In this document: positions 16,956 to 25,644 of the stretch, in pieces
Layout of the letters: the number at the start of each line of letters is the position of its first letter
Numbering within the stretch: position 1 is the stretch's first letter
From: Nocardioides kongjuensis
GTDB lineage: Bacteria > Actinomycetota > Actinomycetes > Propionibacteriales > Nocardioidaceae
Direction of reading: 5' to 3'
Assembly: GCF_013409625.1 (NCBI RefSeq)
Contig: NZ_JACCBF010000001.1
Location: 2,297,001-2,361,000 of the forward strand
DNA length: 64,000 bases
Made by a program: the position numbers and the translations under genes
The notes under the pieces: generated by a model
The model's input: only the letters and a program-made list of their open reading frames with translations
What the model was told of the DNA's origin: nothing
Database searches by the model: none

Positions 16956-17601
16956 CGAAGCGGACCTTCCAGGAGGCGGCGGTCATGACGGACAGCTGGG
17001 ACAAGGTGCCCTTGACCTGCAGGCCGGCACCGAGCGCGGCGAGGAAGTCGTCGGCCCCGGTGAAGACACCGGCGAGCAGGTCGGCGGGCCCGGTCACCTC
17101 GTAGGCGGTGGCGCCCTCGCCGAACCGACCCTCCTCCGGACCGTCAGGGCCCGTGACGTGGACGACCAGGACGTCGGGAATGCCCGGGATCGCGCGGGTC
17201 TCCTGCCAGAAACGGGCCGCCGCCTCCCTCCAGTGCGGGAGCGGCCGACGCAGCGCACGCAGCACTCCGGCCGCCAGCACGGCGTCACCGGTTGGCTCCT
17301 CGGTCGCCGCGAAGCGGTCGTGCAGGTCGACGACGACGGTCGCATCGGGCTCCGCGAGGACCCCGCCACTCACCTCGATCGTCGCACCGAGGGTGATGGT
17401 CGCCGCCTGCGGCGTGTCGTGCGACCGGACTGCGACGGTGCCACCGCTGCGGCTCAGCTCGTCGAGCGGGTGACCGGCCAGGACGGCCTCGCGCAGGGTG
17501 CGGCCGAGCTGGCGGACCAGCGGCGCGGCGTCGTCCTCGATCGCGACGTGGACCAGCTCCTGCCGCACGGGCGGCGGGGCGACGGTCGTGGGTGCGGACA
17601 T
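16948..17601 (-). CDS. Unknown protein, first gene of the catabolic operon; weak SCP2-like resemblance
   Basis: A 217-residue cytoplasmic protein with no recognised catalytic motif. The middle (TITLGATIEVSGGVL, ATVVVDLHDRFAA) and the end (ADDFLAALGAGLQVKGTLSQL) loosely recall sterol-carrier-protein-2 domains, but I do not claim it. The ATG at 17601 follows GAGGACGAAGAG. An upstream ATG at 17664 would put the start inside operator B and is rejected. It overlaps the GS-like gene by 8 bp and opens the operon, so it is probably required stoichiometrically with the ligase. Possible roles are substrate carrier or a subunit of the ligase or oxygenase; both are guesses. Confidence 0.8.
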   Translation of the reverse strand: MSAPTTVAPPPVRQELVHVAIEDDAAPLVRQLGRTLREAVLAGHPLDELSRSGGTVAVRSHDTPQAATITLGATIEVSGGVLAEPDATVVVDLHDRFAATEEPTGDAVLAAGVLRALRRPLPHWREAAARFWQETRAIPGIPDVLVVHVTGPDGPEEGRFGEGATAYEVTGPADLLAGVFTGADDFLAALGAGLQVKGTLSQLSVMTAASWKVRFDV

Positions 17602-17635
17602 CTCTTCGTCCTCTCGGGAGTCCCAGCAGCCATAG

Positions 17636-17664
17636 TTAGTCATATGACTCGATTGATTGACCAA
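17636..17664. promoter_or_regulatory. TetR operator B, upstream of the seven-gene catabolic operon
   Basis: TTAGTCA (17636-17642), 15 bp, TGACCAA (17658-17664), the same layout as at 9083-9111. The last AAGATG flank is also shared with site A. It lies 34 bp upstream of the ATG at 17601, consistent with a position overlapping the promoter. Confidence 0.72.
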
Positions 17665-17771
17665 GATGGTGCGTGCTCCAGGTCACGTTGTCAACAGCCC
17701 CGCCCGAACGAGTCGGGACGGATCACGGATTCACCGCGAGCCCTTGACGGACCGTGACCCGGGACACACAC

Positions 17772-17800
17772 TTAGTCATCCGGCTCAATCAAATGACTAA
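17772..17800. promoter_or_regulatory. TetR operator C, upstream of the Baeyer-Villiger operon
   Basis: The most symmetrical copy: TTAGTCA (17772-17778), 15 bp, TGACTAA (17794-17800), a perfect 7-bp inverted repeat. It ends 26 bp before the ATG of the monooxygenase, with an AGAAGGAAG ribosome binding site between. A TTGACG at 17744-17749 could be the -35, with the operator at or just downstream of the -10. Confidence 0.75.
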
Positions 17801-17826
17801 GTACGGCGACCAAGAAGGAAGCGGAC

Positions 17827-19353
17827 ATGAAGCACAGCAACGACACCGAGACCGTCGACATCGTCGTCATCGGCGCCGGGCTCTCCGGCATCGGTGCCGC
17901 GAAGTACCTGACCGACGACTTCCCCGACAAGTCGGTCCTGCTGCTCGAGGGGCGCGACGCGATCGGCGGCACCTGGGACCTGTTCCGCTATCCCGGGGTC
18001 CGATCCGACGACGCGGTGCACCACTACGGCTACGCGTTCAAGCCCTGGCTCCACGAGGACGCGATCGCCGCGGGCGGGCTGATCCGTGACTACATGGGCG
18101 AGACCCTCACCGAGTTCGGGCTGGACGAGATCCTGCGGCTGCGCCACCGGGTCACCGCCGCCGACTGGTCCAGCGAGGAGGCGCGGTGGACGCTGCACGT
18201 CACCGTGGCCGACGAGGCCGGCAACGAGACCCCCAAGCTCATCAAGGCCGGGTTCGTCTTCAGCAGCACCGGCTACTACCGGTACGACGAGGGCTACGAG
18301 CCCCACTTCGAGGGCCGGGACGACTTCCGTGGTGACATCCTGCACCCGCAGCACTGGCCGGAGGACTACGACCACAGCGGCAAGCGCGTGGTCATCATCG
18401 GCAGCGGCGCCACCGCCGTGACGATGCTGCCCGCGATGGTGACGGGTGAGGGCGCGGCAGCCCACGTCACGATGCTCCAGCGCACCCCGAGCTACGTCGC
18501 GTCGATCCCGCGGGTGGACAAGGTCGCCCAGGCGCTCGTGAGGATCTTCGGCGTCGAGCGCGGGTACGCGCTGACCCGGTTCAAGAACATCTGGCGCGAC
18601 CACTTCACCGTGACCGTGATGTGCCGGTTCCCGAACCTCGGACGCAGGCTGCTGCGCCGCATGACCGCCAAGGAGCTGCCGGCCGGGTTCGACGTGGACA
18701 CCCACTTCGCGCCGCCGTACAGCCCCTGGGACCAGCGCCTGTGCGCCACTCCCGACGGTGACTTCTTCGCCGCCATCCGCGACGGGAACGCCGACGTCGT
18801 CACCGACCAGATCGAGCGGTTCACACCGGAGGGCATCCGGCTGAAGTCGGGCCGGACGCTCGAGGCCGACGTCATCGTCACCGCGACCGGCCTCGTGATG
18901 CAGATGCTGGGCGGCATCGAGCCGACGGTGGACGGCACACCGGTCAGGATGACGGACTCGGTGCTCTACCGGGGCGCCCTGATCTCCGGCGTGCCCAACT
19001 GGGGGATGATGCTCGGCTTCACCAAGGCGACCTGGACCCTGCGCATCCGCAACGTGACACGCCTCGTCGCCGAGGTGATCCGCGAGATGGACGACAACGG
19101 CTACGACACGGCGGTTCCCACCGCGCCCGAGGGCATGCCGACGCAGGCCCTCTTCGACCTCTCGGCCGGCTACATGCAGCGCGGCCAGGCGGTCCTCCCC
19201 CGCCAGGGCACCAGCCTGCCGTGGCAGATGCACACCACCTTCGTCAGGGACAACCGGCTCTTCCGGGGACGCCTGATCCACGAGGACATCAAGTTCTCGC
19301 AGCGCGCCGTCGCCGCCGCTCCGCAGCTGACCAGCGTGGAGGCGGCGTCATGA
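17827..19353 (+). CDS. Type I Baeyer-Villiger (class B flavin) monooxygenase
   Basis: A 508-residue FAD/NADPH monooxygenase. The FAD motif VIGAGLSGIGAAKYL is at the N-terminus. The Baeyer-Villiger fingerprint FxGxxxHxxxWP is exact (FRGDILHPQHWP, residues 167-178), and the NADPH motif GSGATAVTM follows. A VTATGL segment lies in the C-terminal half. The enzyme should insert oxygen next to a ketone to give an ester or lactone; sulfoxidation or N-oxidation is possible. It is first in an operon with an HSL-type hydrolase (4-bp overlap), the natural partner for opening a lactone, and a flavin amine oxidase that could produce the ketone. Operator C lies directly upstream. Confidence 0.95.
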   Translation: MKHSNDTETVDIVVIGAGLSGIGAAKYLTDDFPDKSVLLLEGRDAIGGTWDLFRYPGVRSDDAVHHYGYAFKPWLHEDAIAAGGLIRDYMGETLTEFGLDEILRLRHRVTAADWSSEEARWTLHVTVADEAGNETPKLIKAGFVFSSTGYYRYDEGYEPHFEGRDDFRGDILHPQHWPEDYDHSGKRVVIIGSGATAVTMLPAMVTGEGAAAHVTMLQRTPSYVASIPRVDKVAQALVRIFGVERGYALTRFKNIWRDHFTVTVMCRFPNLGRRLLRRMTAKELPAGFDVDTHFAPPYSPWDQRLCATPDGDFFAAIRDGNADVVTDQIERFTPEGIRLKSGRTLEADVIVTATGLVMQMLGGIEPTVDGTPVRMTDSVLYRGALISGVPNWGMMLGFTKATWTLRIRNVTRLVAEVIREMDDNGYDTAVPTAPEGMPTQALFDLSAGYMQRGQAVLPRQGTSLPWQMHTTFVRDNRLFRGRLIHEDIKFSQRAVAAAPQLTSVEAAS

Positions 19354-20417
19354 GCGCGCAGACCTTCACGGCGGCGCAGCGCCTCCAGCGCGGACTGCTC
19401 GTCCTTCTCAGCCGGCTGCCGGCGAGCCTGCAGCGGATGCTCGCCCGGCCCGCGACCAACACGGCCGGCGACACCATGGCGCCCGACGTCGCGCTGCTGA
19501 TGAAGCTCACCGAGAGCGGCCCGGACTACAGTGACCTGCCGCCGGCCGAGGCTCGTGCGACCACCGAGCGCGACCTGGCCCTCTTCGCGTCGCGCATCCC
19601 CGCGTGCGCCGTCGAGGAGGAGATCGAGATCGGCGACGGCCTCCTGGCCACCCGCTACAGCAACGGCACGCCCGACCGGGGTCTCGTCCTGTTCTTCCAC
19701 GGCGGCGGCTTCGTCATCGGCAGCCGGGCGAGCTACACGGCCCCGGCGCGGATGCTCGCGCACGGCACCGGCGCGGACGTCGTCTCCGTCGAGTACCGCC
19801 TCGCGCCGGAGCACCCCTTCCCCGCCGCCCAGGACGACGCCCTCCTCGCCTGGCACCACGTCGTCGAGCACGCCGCCGGATGGGGGGCCGACCCGCACCG
19901 GATCGTCGTCGCCGGCGAGAGCGCGGGCGGCAACATCGCCGCCGTCCTGTGCCAGCAGGTGCGCGACGAAGCAGTGCGGCCGATGCTCCAGGTGCTCATC
20001 CAGCCGGTGACCGACCTCGTCGAGCACCGGCCCTCGCAGGACGAGTTCGCCGGCTCCCCCGCCCTCTCGGCCAAGCAGGTCGCGTGGTTCGTCGACAACT
20101 ACCTGCCCGACGGCACCGACGTCGCCGACCCGCGCGTCTCTCCCTACCGGGCGGCCTCGCTGGACGGGCTACCGCCCGCGATCGTCAACCTCGCCGGCTT
20201 CGACCCCCTCCACGACGACGGCCTGGCGTACGCGACGGCCCTGCTCGAGGCCGGCGTACCCACCCAGGTGGACCGGGAGGCGGGCCTGGTGCACGGCTAC
20301 CTGTCCTACACCGCGATCAGCCCGAGCTGCCGGGAGGCGACCGAACGGCTCGTCGCCTCGGTCTCCACGGTGCTGGACCGCGCCGCCCACACCACCCCGA
20401 CCAGGAAGGCGAGCTGA
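19350..20417 (+). CDS. Alpha/beta hydrolase, hormone-sensitive lipase (HSL) family
   Basis: A 355-residue esterase/lactonase. The HSL oxyanion motif HGGG is at residues 117-120 and the nucleophile Ser191 in GESAGG. The acid is probably Asp in AGFDPLHDDG and the histidine in GLVHGYL. YRLAPEHPFPAA is the family YRLAPE block. The start ATG overlaps the monooxygenase stop (ATGA), and the amine oxidase follows 5 bp after the stop. Expected job: hydrolysis of the ester or lactone produced by the Baeyer-Villiger enzyme. The N-terminal ~80-residue helical cap is of ordinary length. Confidence 0.94.
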   Translation: MSAQTFTAAQRLQRGLLVLLSRLPASLQRMLARPATNTAGDTMAPDVALLMKLTESGPDYSDLPPAEARATTERDLALFASRIPACAVEEEIEIGDGLLATRYSNGTPDRGLVLFFHGGGFVIGSRASYTAPARMLAHGTGADVVSVEYRLAPEHPFPAAQDDALLAWHHVVEHAAGWGADPHRIVVAGESAGGNIAAVLCQQVRDEAVRPMLQVLIQPVTDLVEHRPSQDEFAGSPALSAKQVAWFVDNYLPDGTDVADPRVSPYRAASLDGLPPAIVNLAGFDPLHDDGLAYATALLEAGVPTQVDREAGLVHGYLSYTAISPSCREATERLVASVSTVLDRAAHTTPTRKAS

Positions 20418-20422
20418 GCACC

Positions 20423-21841
20423 ATGACCACCGCACGCAAGGACAAGATCCGCGAGGAGACCCACGAGGTCGTCGTCATCGGCGCCGGGATGGCCGGCCTG
20501 ATGGCCGCGACCACGCTCGCCGAGCGCGACGTCGTCGTCCTCGAGGCGGCCGATCGCGCCGGCGGCCGGGTCGACACGGTTCGCAGGGGCGAGTACTGGA
20601 TCAATGTCGGCACCCAGTTCACCGAGGGGACCGGCCCCCTGATCGACGCGCTCCACCGGCACCAGGTCCCCCTGGGCACGCTGGAGGGTAAGTCGGTCGC
20701 CCTCAACATCGGGGGCAAGCAGGTCGACACCTCGAACCCCTTCTCGCTCATGCTCAGGTCGAGGATGACGTGGCGCGACCGGTTCGGCCTGGCCCTCGTC
20801 GGCTCCCGGATCCTCGCGAACGTGCCCTTCCTCGAGATGAGCGAGGACAACCGGTGGGCGAACCGCGTCCGCGCGAAGCTCGACCGCCGCCGCGCCGACT
20901 TCGTGCTCCGTGGCGTCAGCTCCGAGCTCGCCCACGAGATGGTCCGCTCCTGGTCCGGGCAGTGGATGGGCTGTGAGCCGGAGGAGACCGCCGCACGCCA
21001 GTTCGTGTTCTCCATGGGCATCCTGCTCACCGACCCCGAGAAGGTCCCGAACCTGACCCTTCCGCAGGGCGGCAACCAGACCCTCACCGACATCCTCGCC
21101 GCCGACCTCGGCGACCGGGTCCGGCTCGGCTCGCCGGTCAGCTCCGTGCAGTGGACCGACGACGGCGTCGTCGTCGACTACCGGGACGCCGACGGACCGG
21201 TCCGGATCCGAGCCGACCGCGCGATCGTCGCCGTGCCCGCCGACATCGCCGTGCGGATCATGCCCGACCTGCCGACCGAGTACCGGACGGCCTTCGAGGC
21301 CATCCGCTACGGCCGGTACGTCGTGGTCGGCTTCTTCACCCACGAGGACGGCGAGCCCCAGCGGTGGGACGACTACCTCGCGGTGTCGACCCCAGGAAGA
21401 GCGTTCCAGGCCGTCTTCAACCACGCGGCCGCCGTACGGCGTGGAGGCGTCCGCAAGCCCGGGGGCGCCCTGGCCTGCTTCGCCGGCGGTGCCGAGGCGG
21501 ACCGGCTCTTCGAGCTCAGCGACGAGGAGATCGTCGCGCGGTTCACGGCAGACCTGCTCGACCTCTACCCGGAGCTCGCCGGCAAGGTCGACCCCGGCAT
21601 CCTGCGCCGCCACCCACGGGTCGTGCCGTTCTGGGCCCCGGGCGGACGCGCCTGCCTGGACACGCTCAGGCAGAGCCTGGGCCCGGTCCACCTCGCCGGC
21701 GACTACCAGCTCGACGTCCCCTCCCTCGCCGACGCCGCCGCGTCGGGCGAGCGTGCCGGGCAGCTGGTGCTGGCCAGCCTCGAGGAGCGGGGAGCCGAGC
21801 TCAGCGGAACGCCGCGTGGCCCGTCATCGCCTGGCCGATGA
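20423..21841 (+). CDS. Flavin-containing amine oxidase family protein
   Basis: A 472-residue FAD oxidoreductase of the monoamine oxidase fold. The FAD motif VVVIGAGMAGL begins at residue 16, followed by EAADRAGGRVDT, and the C-terminal substrate/FAD closing segment includes HLAGDYQLDVPSLADAAASG. Likely chemistry is oxidative deamination of an amine to a carbonyl, as in monoamine and cyclohexylamine oxidases; the fold also includes carotenoid and porphyrin desaturases. In this operon, an alicyclic amine turned to a ketone would feed the Baeyer-Villiger step. The 3' end overlaps the convergent acyl-CoA dehydrogenase gene by 41 bp. Confidence 0.9.
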   Translation: MTTARKDKIREETHEVVVIGAGMAGLMAATTLAERDVVVLEAADRAGGRVDTVRRGEYWINVGTQFTEGTGPLIDALHRHQVPLGTLEGKSVALNIGGKQVDTSNPFSLMLRSRMTWRDRFGLALVGSRILANVPFLEMSEDNRWANRVRAKLDRRRADFVLRGVSSELAHEMVRSWSGQWMGCEPEETAARQFVFSMGILLTDPEKVPNLTLPQGGNQTLTDILAADLGDRVRLGSPVSSVQWTDDGVVVDYRDADGPVRIRADRAIVAVPADIAVRIMPDLPTEYRTAFEAIRYGRYVVVGFFTHEDGEPQRWDDYLAVSTPGRAFQAVFNHAAAVRRGGVRKPGGALACFAGGAEADRLFELSDEEIVARFTADLLDLYPELAGKVDPGILRRHPRVVPFWAPGGRACLDTLRQSLGPVHLAGDYQLDVPSLADAAASGERAGQLVLASLEERGAELSGTPRGPSSPGR

Positions 21842-22991
21842 CCAGGGTGTGCATCTCGACGGTGCCCTCGTAGGTCAGCACGGACTCGAGGTTGTTGGCG
21901 TGGCGGATCACCGGGTACTCCAGCGAGATGCCGTTCGCGCCCAGGACCGTGCGGGCGGTGCGGCAGATCTCGAGAGCCTCACGGACGTTGTTGAGCTTGC
22001 CCAGGGACACCTGCTCGGGACGCAGCGTGCCGGCGTCCTTGCGGCGGCCGAGGTGCAGCGCGAGCAGCACGCCCTTGGTGTACTCCAGGTTCATGTCGAC
22101 CAGCTTCTGCTGGGTGAGCTGGAACGCCGAGATCGGCTTGCCGAACTGGATCCGCTGGTTCGCGTAGTCCAGTGCTGCCTGCAGGGACGAGCGCGCCGCG
22201 CCCATCGCACCCCACACGATGCCGTAGCGGGCCTCGTTGAGGCAGGACAGCGGCCCCTTGAGCCCGCGCACGTCGGGGAACGCCGCCGAGTCCGGCAGCC
22301 GGACGCCGTCGAGCACGATCTCGCCGGTGACGGAGGCGCGCAGGGACTGCTTGTGCTTGATCTCCGGGGCGGAGAAGCCCGGGGTCGAGGTGGGGACGAC
22401 GAAGCCGCGCACGCCCTCCTCGGTCTGGGCCCAGACGACGGCGACGTCGGCGACGGAGGAGTTGGTGATCCACATCTTGCGGCCGTCGAGCACCCAGTCG
22501 GAGCCGTCCCGGCGGGCCCGGGTGCGCATGCTGCCCGGGTCGGAGCCCGCGTCCGGCTCGGTCAGGCCGAAGCAGCCGATCGCCTCGCCCGCCGCCATGC
22601 GGGGCAGCCACTGGGTCTTGTGCTCCTCCGAGCCCCAGCGCCAGATCGCGTACATCGCGAGCGAGCCCTGCACGGACACCAGGGAGCGGATGCCGGAGTC
22701 GGAGGCCTCGAGCTCGAGGCAGGCCAGGCCGTAGTCGGTGGCCGACATGCCGGCGCAGCCGTAGCCCTCCAGGTGCATGCCCAGCAGACCGAGGGAGCCG
22801 AGCTCCTTGGCCAGGCCGCGGATGTCGTCGATGGTGCCGCGCTCGAACCAGTCGGCGACGTACGGGTCGACCCGCTCGGCACACAGCTGACGAACCGAGG
22901 CGCGCACGGCCTTCTCGTCGTCACTCAGCAGGTCGTCGATGCCCGCGGGGTCGAGCGGCTCGAACGGCGGAAGGGTGGTCGGGGTGCTCAT
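21801..22991 (-). CDS. gcdH: Glutaryl-CoA dehydrogenase (decarboxylating)
   Basis: A 396-residue acyl-CoA dehydrogenase converting glutaryl-CoA to crotonyl-CoA and CO2, with electrons to ETF. The sequence follows the GcdH pattern closely: LEGYGCAGMSATDYGLACLE, SVQGSLAMYAIWRWGSEEHK, GCFGLTEPDAGSDPGSM, KMWITN, and the catalytic base Glu375 in TYEGTVEMHTL. It starts 4 bp inside the CoA-transferase gene and is the last gene of the pucR-linked gab/gcd operon. With the CoA-transferase it completes glutarate to crotonyl-CoA. This identification is the strongest clue that a five-carbon dicarboxylate is the exit point of the cluster. Confidence 0.94.
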   Translation of the reverse strand: MSTPTTLPPFEPLDPAGIDDLLSDDEKAVRASVRQLCAERVDPYVADWFERGTIDDIRGLAKELGSLGLLGMHLEGYGCAGMSATDYGLACLELEASDSGIRSLVSVQGSLAMYAIWRWGSEEHKTQWLPRMAAGEAIGCFGLTEPDAGSDPGSMRTRARRDGSDWVLDGRKMWITNSSVADVAVVWAQTEEGVRGFVVPTSTPGFSAPEIKHKQSLRASVTGEIVLDGVRLPDSAAFPDVRGLKGPLSCLNEARYGIVWGAMGAARSSLQAALDYANQRIQFGKPISAFQLTQQKLVDMNLEYTKGVLLALHLGRRKDAGTLRPEQVSLGKLNNVREALEICRTARTVLGANGISLEYPVIRHANNLESVLTYEGTVEMHTLVIGQAMTGHAAFR

Positions 22992-24163
22992 CGCGGGTTC
23001 TCCTGGTTGTCCTGAGGGATGCTCAGCATGGTTCGTACGTCGTCGTTGTGCTCGCCCAGCCCGGGCGGAGCGGTGTAGGTCGTCACGGGCGTCGCGGAGA
23101 AGGTCAGCGGGCTGCGGACCTGGCGGGCCCGGCCGTGGCCGACGTCGACGGTCGGCTCGAGCCCCAGCCTCGTGGCGAGCTCGAAGCCGTCAGCGACCGA
23201 GCCCACCTTGCCGACCGGGAGCCCCGAGCCGGCGAGCCGCTCCACCCACGTGTCCACGGTATCGGCAGCCAGCGCGTTCTCGAGCAGGCCGACGAGGTCC
23301 TCGCGGTGCGCGACCCGGTCGCCGTTGGTGACGAAGCGTGGGTCCGCGGCCAGGCCGGGCAGGCCGACGGCGGACACGAGCCGGGCGAACTGGCCGTCGT
23401 TGCCGCAGCACACCGCGACATGGCCGTCCTTGGCGCGCAGCGTCTCGTACGGCGCGATCGAGGGGTGCTGGTTGCCCATCGCGACCGGGGCGGCGCCCGT
23501 CGTGAGGTACGCCGAGGCCTGGTTCGCCAGCGAGCCGAGCAGGCTCGAGAGCAGGTTGACCTCGACCCGCTGGCCGCGCCCCTCGGCGTGCCGGTCACGG
23601 GCCCGGAGAGCCGCGAGGATGCCGACGACGGCGTCCTTGGACGTCAGCACGTCGACGAGCGCGACGCCAGCCTTGGTCGGCTCGTCGGGCCGGCCGGTGA
23701 TGCTCATCAGGCCGCCCACGGCCTGGACGAGGAAGTCGTAGCCGGCGAGGTCCGCTCCCCCGCCGCTGCCGAAGCCGGTGATGGAGGCATAGACGACGCC
23801 GGGGTTGCGGGCCGCCACGGCGTCGTACCCCAGGCCGTGCCGGTCGAGGGAACCGGCCCGGAAGTTCTCGATCAGCACGTCGCAGCGGGCCGCGAGCTCC
23901 CGGGCGACCGCGAGGTCGGCGGGATCGGCCAGGTCGAGCTCGACCGACTTCTTCGACCGGTTGGCGCACTCGAAGTAGGAGCTCGAGCTGCCGGCAGGCG
24001 TCTCGGTCCACGGCGGGCCCCAGTGCCGGGTGTCGTCACCGACCCCGGGGCGCTCGACCTTGATCACCTCGGCGCCGAGGTCGGCGAGGGTCGCCGCGGC
24101 GAGCGGACCCGCCAGCACCCGGCTGAAGTCGGCGACCAGCACCCCGTCGAGAGGCAGGCTCAT
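22988..24163 (-). CDS. CaiB/BaiF (class III) CoA-transferase, probable succinyl-CoA:glutarate type
   Basis: A 391-residue class III CoA-transferase. Family landmarks are SRVLAGPLAAATLADLGAEVIKVE at the N-terminus and the conserved Asp171 (VALVDVLTSK) that carries the acyl intermediate. It also has SITGFGSGG and YDFLVQAVGGLMSITG. The direct pairing with gcdH (4-bp overlap) matches the known gcdG/SUGCT arrangement, so transfer of CoA from succinyl-CoA to glutarate is the likely reaction. Class III enzymes act on varied acids, so the substrate is inferred from its neighbour. Upstream it overlaps the aldehyde dehydrogenase gene by 4 bp. Confidence 0.92.
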   Translation of the reverse strand: MSLPLDGVLVADFSRVLAGPLAAATLADLGAEVIKVERPGVGDDTRHWGPPWTETPAGSSSSYFECANRSKKSVELDLADPADLAVARELAARCDVLIENFRAGSLDRHGLGYDAVAARNPGVVYASITGFGSGGGADLAGYDFLVQAVGGLMSITGRPDEPTKAGVALVDVLTSKDAVVGILAALRARDRHAEGRGQRVEVNLLSSLLGSLANQASAYLTTGAAPVAMGNQHPSIAPYETLRAKDGHVAVCCGNDGQFARLVSAVGLPGLAADPRFVTNGDRVAHREDLVGLLENALAADTVDTWVERLAGSGLPVGKVGSVADGFELATRLGLEPTVDVGHGRARQVRSPLTFSATPVTTYTAPPGLGEHNDDVRTMLSIPQDNQENPR

Positions 24164-25644
24164 GAGCGCCTCCCGTTCACCCGGCGCGGCAGTCCCCACG
24201 GGTTGGCGGCCTGCGCCTCGGGCGGGAGCCACCCGTCGTGCGCGGACTGGTAGGCCACCGGACGGACGAACCGCGACAGGCCAGCCGCCCCCACCGAGGT
24301 CGACGCCGGGGAGGAGGTCGAGGGCCAGGGGCCTCCGTGCTGCTGGGCCCAAGTGAACGCGACACCGGTCGGCCACTCGTCGACCGCGACCCGCCCGACC
24401 TTGCCGCTGAGCAGCGCGATGACCTGGGCGGCCTGGTCGTCGTCCGCGCCACCGGTGATGACGCTGGCAGCCAGCGACCCCTGCAGCCGGCCGAGCACGT
24501 CGGCGAGCTCCGGCGCACCGTCGTACTCGACGACGAGGGCGACGGCGCCGAAGGTCTCCTCCAGGAGCCGGCTGCCGGGCACCAGGGCCGATGCGGGCGC
24601 GGCGAGGACGGCGGCCGGCGCAGCCCAGCCCCCGGAGCCCGCGGGCACCTCGCCGACGAGCTCGGCACCCGCGTCGAGCATCGCCGCGACACCGGCGGCG
24701 ACGCCGTCCGCGATGGCCTCGGTCAGCATCACCGGTTCGGGTCCCGCTGCGCGCAGCGCGCCCGCCACCGCGTGCGCGGCGCCCGAGCCGACCGGCGCGA
24801 GCAGGAGGCCGGGCTTCGTGCAGAACTGACCGCTGCCCAGGGTGAAGGAGCCGACGAACCCCTTGGCGACTGCGTCGATGTCGACCGCACCGCCCGAGGT
24901 GACGACCACCGGGTTGACCGTGCCCATCTCGGCGTACACCGGGATGACGACCTCGCGCTCGTTGGCGATGCGCCACAACGCCAGGCCGCCCGCCTGGGAG
25001 CCGGTGAAGGCGACCGCCGTGGTCTCGGGAGCCTCGACGAGGTCGACGCCGGTCCGGTGACCGCTCACGACCGCGAAGGAGCCGCGCGGGGCACCGGCGC
25101 CGGCCAGCGCCTCACCGGCGATCTCGGCCTGGCGCAGCGAGAGACCGACGTGCGCAGGGTGCGCCTTGGCCACGACCGGGCACCCAGCGGCGAGCGCTGC
25201 GGCCGTGTCGTTGCCGAGCACGCTGAACGCGAACGGGAAGTTGCTCGCGCCGAAGACCGCGACCGGACCGAGTGGCCGGTTGACCCGGACCAGGCCGGGC
25301 GTGGTGGCGGTCGGCTCGTCGACGGTGACGTCGAGGTACGAGCCCTCGGCCGCGACGTCGGCGTAGAACCGGAGCTGGCCGGCCGCCCGGGTGACCTCAC
25401 CGGTCAGCCGCTCGAGACCGAGGGCGGTCTCGAGGTCGGCGAGGCGCGCGAGCTCGGTGCGGTGCAGCTCGAGCGCGTCGGCGACGGCGTACAGCCAGGT
25501 ACGGCGCTCGACCGGGCTCGTGGCGCCCAGCCGCGGCGCGGCGGAGGTCGCGGCCGCCAGGGTCGAGCGCAGCTCGTCGGGGCTGGTGTCGGCGACCGTG
25601 GCGACGACCGCCCCCGTACGCGGGTCGAAGGAGGTGACGCTCAT
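24160..25644 (-). CDS. Aldehyde dehydrogenase, ketoglutarate-semialdehyde dehydrogenase-like
   Basis: A 494-residue ALDH of the NADP+-type group that includes alpha-ketoglutaric semialdehyde dehydrogenases (FGASNFPFAFSVLGND and AAGCPVVAKAHPAH are its marks). The general base lies in YAEMGTVNP and the nucleophile is Cys275 (GQFCTKPG). It lies between the gabT-like aminotransferase (4-bp overlap) and the CoA-transferase (4-bp overlap). It therefore probably oxidises the omega-semialdehyde made by that aminotransferase: succinate semialdehyde from GABA, or glutarate semialdehyde from 5-aminovalerate. The gcdG/gcdH neighbours favour the latter. Confidence 0.93.
   Translation of the reverse strand: MSVTSFDPRTGAVVATVADTSPDELRSTLAAATSAAPRLGATSPVERRTWLYAVADALELHRTELARLADLETALGLERLTGEVTRAAGQLRFYADVAAEGSYLDVTVDEPTATTPGLVRVNRPLGPVAVFGASNFPFAFSVLGNDTAAALAAGCPVVAKAHPAHVGLSLRQAEIAGEALAGAGAPRGSFAVVSGHRTGVDLVEAPETTAVAFTGSQAGGLALWRIANEREVVIPVYAEMGTVNPVVVTSGGAVDIDAVAKGFVGSFTLGSGQFCTKPGLLLAPVGSGAAHAVAGALRAAGPEPVMLTEAIADGVAAGVAAMLDAGAELVGEVPAGSGGWAAPAAVLAAPASALVPGSRLLEETFGAVALVVEYDGAPELADVLGRLQGSLAASVITGGADDDQAAQVIALLSGKVGRVAVDEWPTGVAFTWAQQHGGPWPSTSSPASTSVGAAGLSRFVRPVAYQSAHDGWLPPEAQAANPWGLPRRVNGRRS

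Noticed and set aside
17602..17664. Upstream ATG at 17664 for the first gene of the catabolic operon
   Set aside because: It would put the start codon in operator B. The ATG at 17601 has a GAGGA-type site.
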